Shown here piece after piece: positions 61,588-64,000 of a stretch of DNA of 64,000 nucleotides. The DNA lies in the NCBI RefSeq assembly GCF_013374115.1, contig NZ_AP022673.1, positions 3,173,501 to 3,237,500 of the forward strand. Direction: 5' to 3'. Origin of the DNA: Sphingomonas sp. HMP9. Lineage in GTDB: Bacteria; Pseudomonadota; Alphaproteobacteria; Sphingomonadales; Sphingomonadaceae. Positions within the stretch are counted from its first letter, which is position 1, and every line of letters begins with the position of its first letter. A program made the position numbers and the translations under genes. Below the pieces are notes generated by a model, which saw only the letters and a list, made by a program, of their open reading frames with translations, had not been told where the DNA came from and searched no databases.

Positions 61588-62829
61588 TTGATCAACAACC
61601 GGCAAGCCGGCCGCCGTCGCGGTCGTGGCAACAATAATAATGGCGGCGGCGGTAGTGGTGGCGGTCAACGCCAAGGCGGCGGTGGTGGCCAGGGCGGTCG
61701 CGATACCGGCAACCGCATCGACAGCCGCGCGCGCGGCAACGCGAGCCAGCTGTACGAGAAGTACAAGAACCTCGCGCGCGACGCGCAGCAGCAGGGCGAC
61801 CGCGTCAACATCGAATATTACCTCCAGTTCGCGGACCATTATTTCCGCGTCCTGAGCGAAACGCGCGCCCGGTTCGAAGAGAGCCAGCCGCAGGCGCAGC
61901 AGCAGCCGCGTCGCCAGCAGCCGTTCGACCTCGACGGTGACGACGATTACGGCGACGAGGGCGAGCCGATCCGCTCGGGCGAGCAGCAGGGTGCGCCGGA
62001 GCAGGGCCGCACTGAGCAGAATGGCGGCCAGCAGAACGGCCAGTACCAGAACGCACCCCGCCAGAACCGCGAAGGCCAGAACCGCGAGGACCGTCCTCAG
62101 CGCGACGACCGGCCGCAGCGTGAAGAGCGCCCACGGTACGAGAGCAACCGCTATGAAGGTCAGCGCAACGAGGGTCCCCGTAGCGAAGGCCCTCGTAGCG
62201 AAGGCCCCCGTAACGAAGGGCAGCGCGAGGACCGCGTCCGCGGCGACAGCCCGCGTAACCAGCGCAACACGCAATCGCGTGATGCCCAGCCCCGCGATGC
62301 CCAGCCACGCGACGACCGCAACGGCGAGGAGCAGGGTCAGGCACGCGAGGCGCAGGCGCGTGAGAGCCAGCCGCGTGACGAACAGGTCCGTGAGCCACGC
62401 AGCGATTACCGCGATACGCCGCAGCGCGAGACGGTCCGTCGCACGCCCCGCGTGAGCGCGCCGGTCGCCAATGCCAATCAGGATTCGGAAGCCGACGCGG
62501 TCCGTTCGGTAACCGAAGCCCCGGAACAGGCTGCGCAGCCGACCGAAGCCGTCGAGACGACGATGCCCGTCGCCGCGACCGAGGAGCAGCCCCGCCGTCG
62601 CGGTCGCCCGCGCCGCGATCGCAGCCTCGACGCACCCGTTGCGACCGAAGATGCAGCACCGACCGCCTTCGATGCGGATCGTCTGCCGCCATCGCTCGGC
62701 ATCTCGGCAATCACGCCGACGCCAGCGCCAGCGCCAATGGCCGAAACGACCGCCGCCAGCGAAGCGGCGCCTGAGGAAAAGCCCCGCCGTCGCCGTGTCC
62801 GTGCAGTGCCGGACGAGGTCGCAGGCTGA
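61588..62829 (+). CDS. DUF4167 domain protein, long low-complexity tail
   Basis: A 413-residue protein whose N-terminal 100 residues carry the DUF4167 domain (LINNRQAGRRRGRGNN..., NRIDSRARGNASQLYEKYKN, VNIEYYLQFADHYFRVL). The long tail is disordered, rich in Arg, Gln, Glu and Asn, with near repeats such as NEGPRSEGPRSEGPRNEGQ and RDAQPRDAQPRDD. It ends in RRRGRPRRDR-like basic patches. The TTG start has GAGGA eight bases upstream and fits the family start. RNA binding is plausible from the Gly/Arg-rich N-terminus but unproven. A terminator follows. Confidence 0.85.
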   Translation: MINNRQAGRRRGRGNNNNGGGGSGGGQRQGGGGGQGGRDTGNRIDSRARGNASQLYEKYKNLARDAQQQGDRVNIEYYLQFADHYFRVLSETRARFEESQPQAQQQPRRQQPFDLDGDDDYGDEGEPIRSGEQQGAPEQGRTEQNGGQQNGQYQNAPRQNREGQNREDRPQRDDRPQREERPRYESNRYEGQRNEGPRSEGPRSEGPRNEGQREDRVRGDSPRNQRNTQSRDAQPRDAQPRDDRNGEEQGQAREAQARESQPRDEQVREPRSDYRDTPQRETVRRTPRVSAPVANANQDSEADAVRSVTEAPEQAAQPTEAVETTMPVAATEEQPRRRGRPRRDRSLDAPVATEDAAPTAFDADRLPPSLGISAITPTPAPAPMAETTAASEAAPEEKPRRRRVRAVPDEVAG

Positions 62830-62874
62830 GCCTGTCATCCCGGACTCGTCAGGGGTTTAGTTGAGGCTCAAAAA

Positions 62875-62909
62875 GGCCGGTGCCGCATCACGCGACACCG
62901 GTCTTTTTT
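62875..62909 (+). terminator. rho-independent terminator of the DUF4167 gene
   Basis: GGCCGGTGCCGC, loop ATCAC, GCGACACCGGTC, followed by six T residues; the 12-base-pair stem has one G-T pair and one mismatch. It ends 28 bases before the stop of the facing small membrane protein. Confidence 0.85.
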
Positions 62910-62936
62910 ATGCCCGACGTCCGGCCCCCCGCACGC

Positions 62937-63227
62937 TCATTCGATCCGCGTCACGTCCTCGTCATGCCCGCTTCCCGAGCTGAGGAACACGAGCCCCATC
63001 AGCAGTCCGGCCAGCATCACCGATCCGCCGACGCCGCCCATCACCGCAAGCATCGTCACCAGATGCAGCGGGCCCTGCACATGCGCCATCGCCGCGATGA
63101 CTGCTGCGACGCAGACTGCCGCCGCCAGCACCATCCACGCCATGATCTCGCGAAAGCGTGCCCATGCGAACGCAGCGTAGTGCGGGTCGTCCAACCCGGC
63201 CGGTGGTTCAGGCAGTCGATCGGTCAT
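62937..63227 (-). CDS. small two-helix membrane protein, unknown
   Basis: A 96-residue protein starting MTDRLPEPPAGLDDPHYAAF, with a soluble N-terminal segment, then two hydrophobic helices (MAWMVLAAAVCVAAVIAAMA and MLAVMGGVGGSVMLAGLLMGLVFL), and an acidic tail (SGHDEDVTRIE). I do not recognise the family. ATG 63251 (adding MFARQCEA) has the better GAGGA site, so the start is uncertain. It is divergent from the CBS gene. Confidence 0.65.
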   Translation of the reverse strand: MTDRLPEPPAGLDDPHYAAFAWARFREIMAWMVLAAAVCVAAVIAAMAHVQGPLHLVTMLAVMGGVGGSVMLAGLLMGLVFLSSGSGHDEDVTRIE

Positions 63228-63298
63228 CGCTTCACATTGCCGCGCAAACATGGTTTCCTCAAGCCAGGCGCAACAGACGCAGTTGAGGAGAGGCGAAG

Positions 63299-63724
63299 AT
63301 GACGATCGCGGCGATCCTGAAGGACAAGGGCGACATACAGTCGCTGACCCCAGACTCAACTATGGCCCAGGCCGTGGCGCTGCTTGCCGAGAAGCGGATC
63401 GGCGCCGCGCCGGTGCTCGACGGGGACCGGGTCGTCGGCATATTTTCCGAACGCGACGTCATCCATTGCCTGCAATCGGATGGTGCCGCTGCGCTGGAGC
63501 GGCGGATTGGCGACGTGATGACCACCGCGGTGAAGTCGGTCGGACCGAACGAATCCGCGATCGGCGCGCTGTCGCTGATGACTCAGCGGCGGATCCGCCA
63601 TCTGCCGGTGCTCGAGGGCGAAACGCTCGTGGGATTCGTGTCGATCGGCGATCTCGTCAAATACCGTATCGACCGGATCGAAGCCGATGCCGCGGCAATG
63701 CGCGAATACATCCAGTCCGCCTAG
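63299..63724 (+). CDS. CBS-domain protein
   Basis: A 141-residue protein consisting of a pair of CBS domains: the first with MAQAVALLAEKRIGAAPVLD and VVGIFSERDVIHCL, the second with GPNESAIGALSLMTQRRIRH and LVGFVSIGDLVKYRI. Such proteins sense adenine nucleotides and regulate partners or act alone. The ATG follows GGAGAGGCGAAG. No partner enzyme is adjacent. Confidence 0.9.
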   Translation: MTIAAILKDKGDIQSLTPDSTMAQAVALLAEKRIGAAPVLDGDRVVGIFSERDVIHCLQSDGAAALERRIGDVMTTAVKSVGPNESAIGALSLMTQRRIRHLPVLEGETLVGFVSIGDLVKYRIDRIEADAAAMREYIQSA

Positions 63725-63764
63725 ACTGGCCGGCGAGTCCGGCTTCCTAGTCGAGCTGGCTAGA

Positions 63765-64000
63765 CTAAGCGGCCACTGGCTGTTTGCGCGCGACCGCGAT
63801 CAGTTCGCGGACCGTCGCCCGCGCAAAGATCAGCATCCACGCCGCATAGACCGCCGCACCGATAGCCACGAGGATCGCCAGCCGCCAATGCGCGCCGAGC
63901 GGCGGCAGCATGTGATCCACCAGGCCGACGATCAGCGCCATCGCGATCGCTGCCAGTGCCGGCGATGCGACCGCGCGCGCGACGTCTCGCGCGCGCACGC
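63765..64000 (-). CDS. C-terminal end of a polytopic membrane protein (cut by the window edge)
   Basis: The frame runs off the right edge. The visible 78 residues contain two hydrophobic helices (AIAMALIVGLVDHMLPPLG and LAILVAIGAAVYAAWMLIF) and a short basic cytoplasmic tail (ARATVRELIAVARKQPVAA). This ending resembles the C-terminus of polysaccharide-flippase (Wzx/MurJ-type) proteins, but too little is visible to be sure. The start cannot be seen. Confidence 0.5.
   Translation of the reverse strand, partial: VRARDVARAVASPALAAIAMALIVGLVDHMLPPLGAHWRLAILVAIGAAVYAAWMLIFARATVRELIAVARKQPVAA

Overview
The window is typical chromosome of an alphaproteobacterium, most likely Sphingomonas or a close relative. 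The evidence is the high G+C (about two thirds by eye), a C4-pathway 5-aminolevulinate synthase (hemA), the alphaproteobacterial cytochrome c oxidase cluster (ctaC-ctaD, then ctaB-small ORF-ctaG-ctaE-DUF983-SURF1-thrC), a DUF4167 protein, and very many short palindromic intergenic repeats of the kind common in Sphingomonadales. I found no rRNA, tRNA, CRISPR array, prophage or classical insertion sequence.

Layout, left to right. (1) 1-0.7 kb: two small orphan genes of visibly lower G+C. (2) 0.7-12.9 kb: housekeeping genes: dprA-plsY, murI, hemA, a Uma2-type nuclease, an ECF sigma/anti-sigma pair, rpiB-glyA-small ORF-nrdR, a GIY-YIG nuclease in one reading frame with a TrmJ-type RNA methyltransferase, a chorismate mutase, and rpsD with a terminator. 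(3) 12.9-18 kb: an exported S9 peptidase, an M28 peptidase and agmatine deiminase. (4) 18-27.6 kb, leftward: the cytochrome oxidase structural and assembly genes, followed by thrC and a methyltransferase. (5) 27.9-31.9 kb: pyrE-pdxJ-acpS-lepB and an AI-2E family transporter. (6) 32-37.2 kb: an envelope or glycan island with three glycosyltransferases, a polytopic protein of unknown function and a DUF2141 protein. (7) 37.4-41.8 kb: ubiG, lysC, a nitronate monooxygenase and a lipoprotein. (8) 42-47 kb: the complete Tol-Pal system, ybgC-tolQ-tolR-tolA-tolB-pal. (9) 47-57.9 kb: S1/P1 nuclease, isoaspartyl peptidase, acyltransferase, ispG, a DMT exporter, a GNAT enzyme, a 2OG oxygenase, ppa, an M61 peptidase and DUF1345. 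(10) 57.9-64 kb: hisS, prfA-prmC, DUF4167, a small membrane protein, a CBS protein and a truncated membrane protein at the right edge.

The genes mostly form short, tightly coupled operons with ATGA, GTGA or TGATG overlaps (rpiB/glyA, thrC/methyltransferase, SURF1/DUF983, ctaB/small ORF/ctaG, pyrE/pdxJ, acpS/lepB, ybgC/tolQ, the 47-50 kb trio).

The most unusual feature is the density of palindromic repeat elements: about 25 in 64 kb, in at least four families (called A-D here, with looser E-G types). Several have gone beyond intergenic space. One joins a GIY-YIG nuclease to a TrmJ-type methyltransferase in a single open frame. One lies in frame in the N-terminal region of TolB. One contains every good start codon of prmC. 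One separates tolQ from tolR and supplies tolR's ribosome-binding site. The same family-D repeat flanks the GIY-YIG gene on both sides, which suggests, without proving it, a nuclease-linked repeat mobility system.
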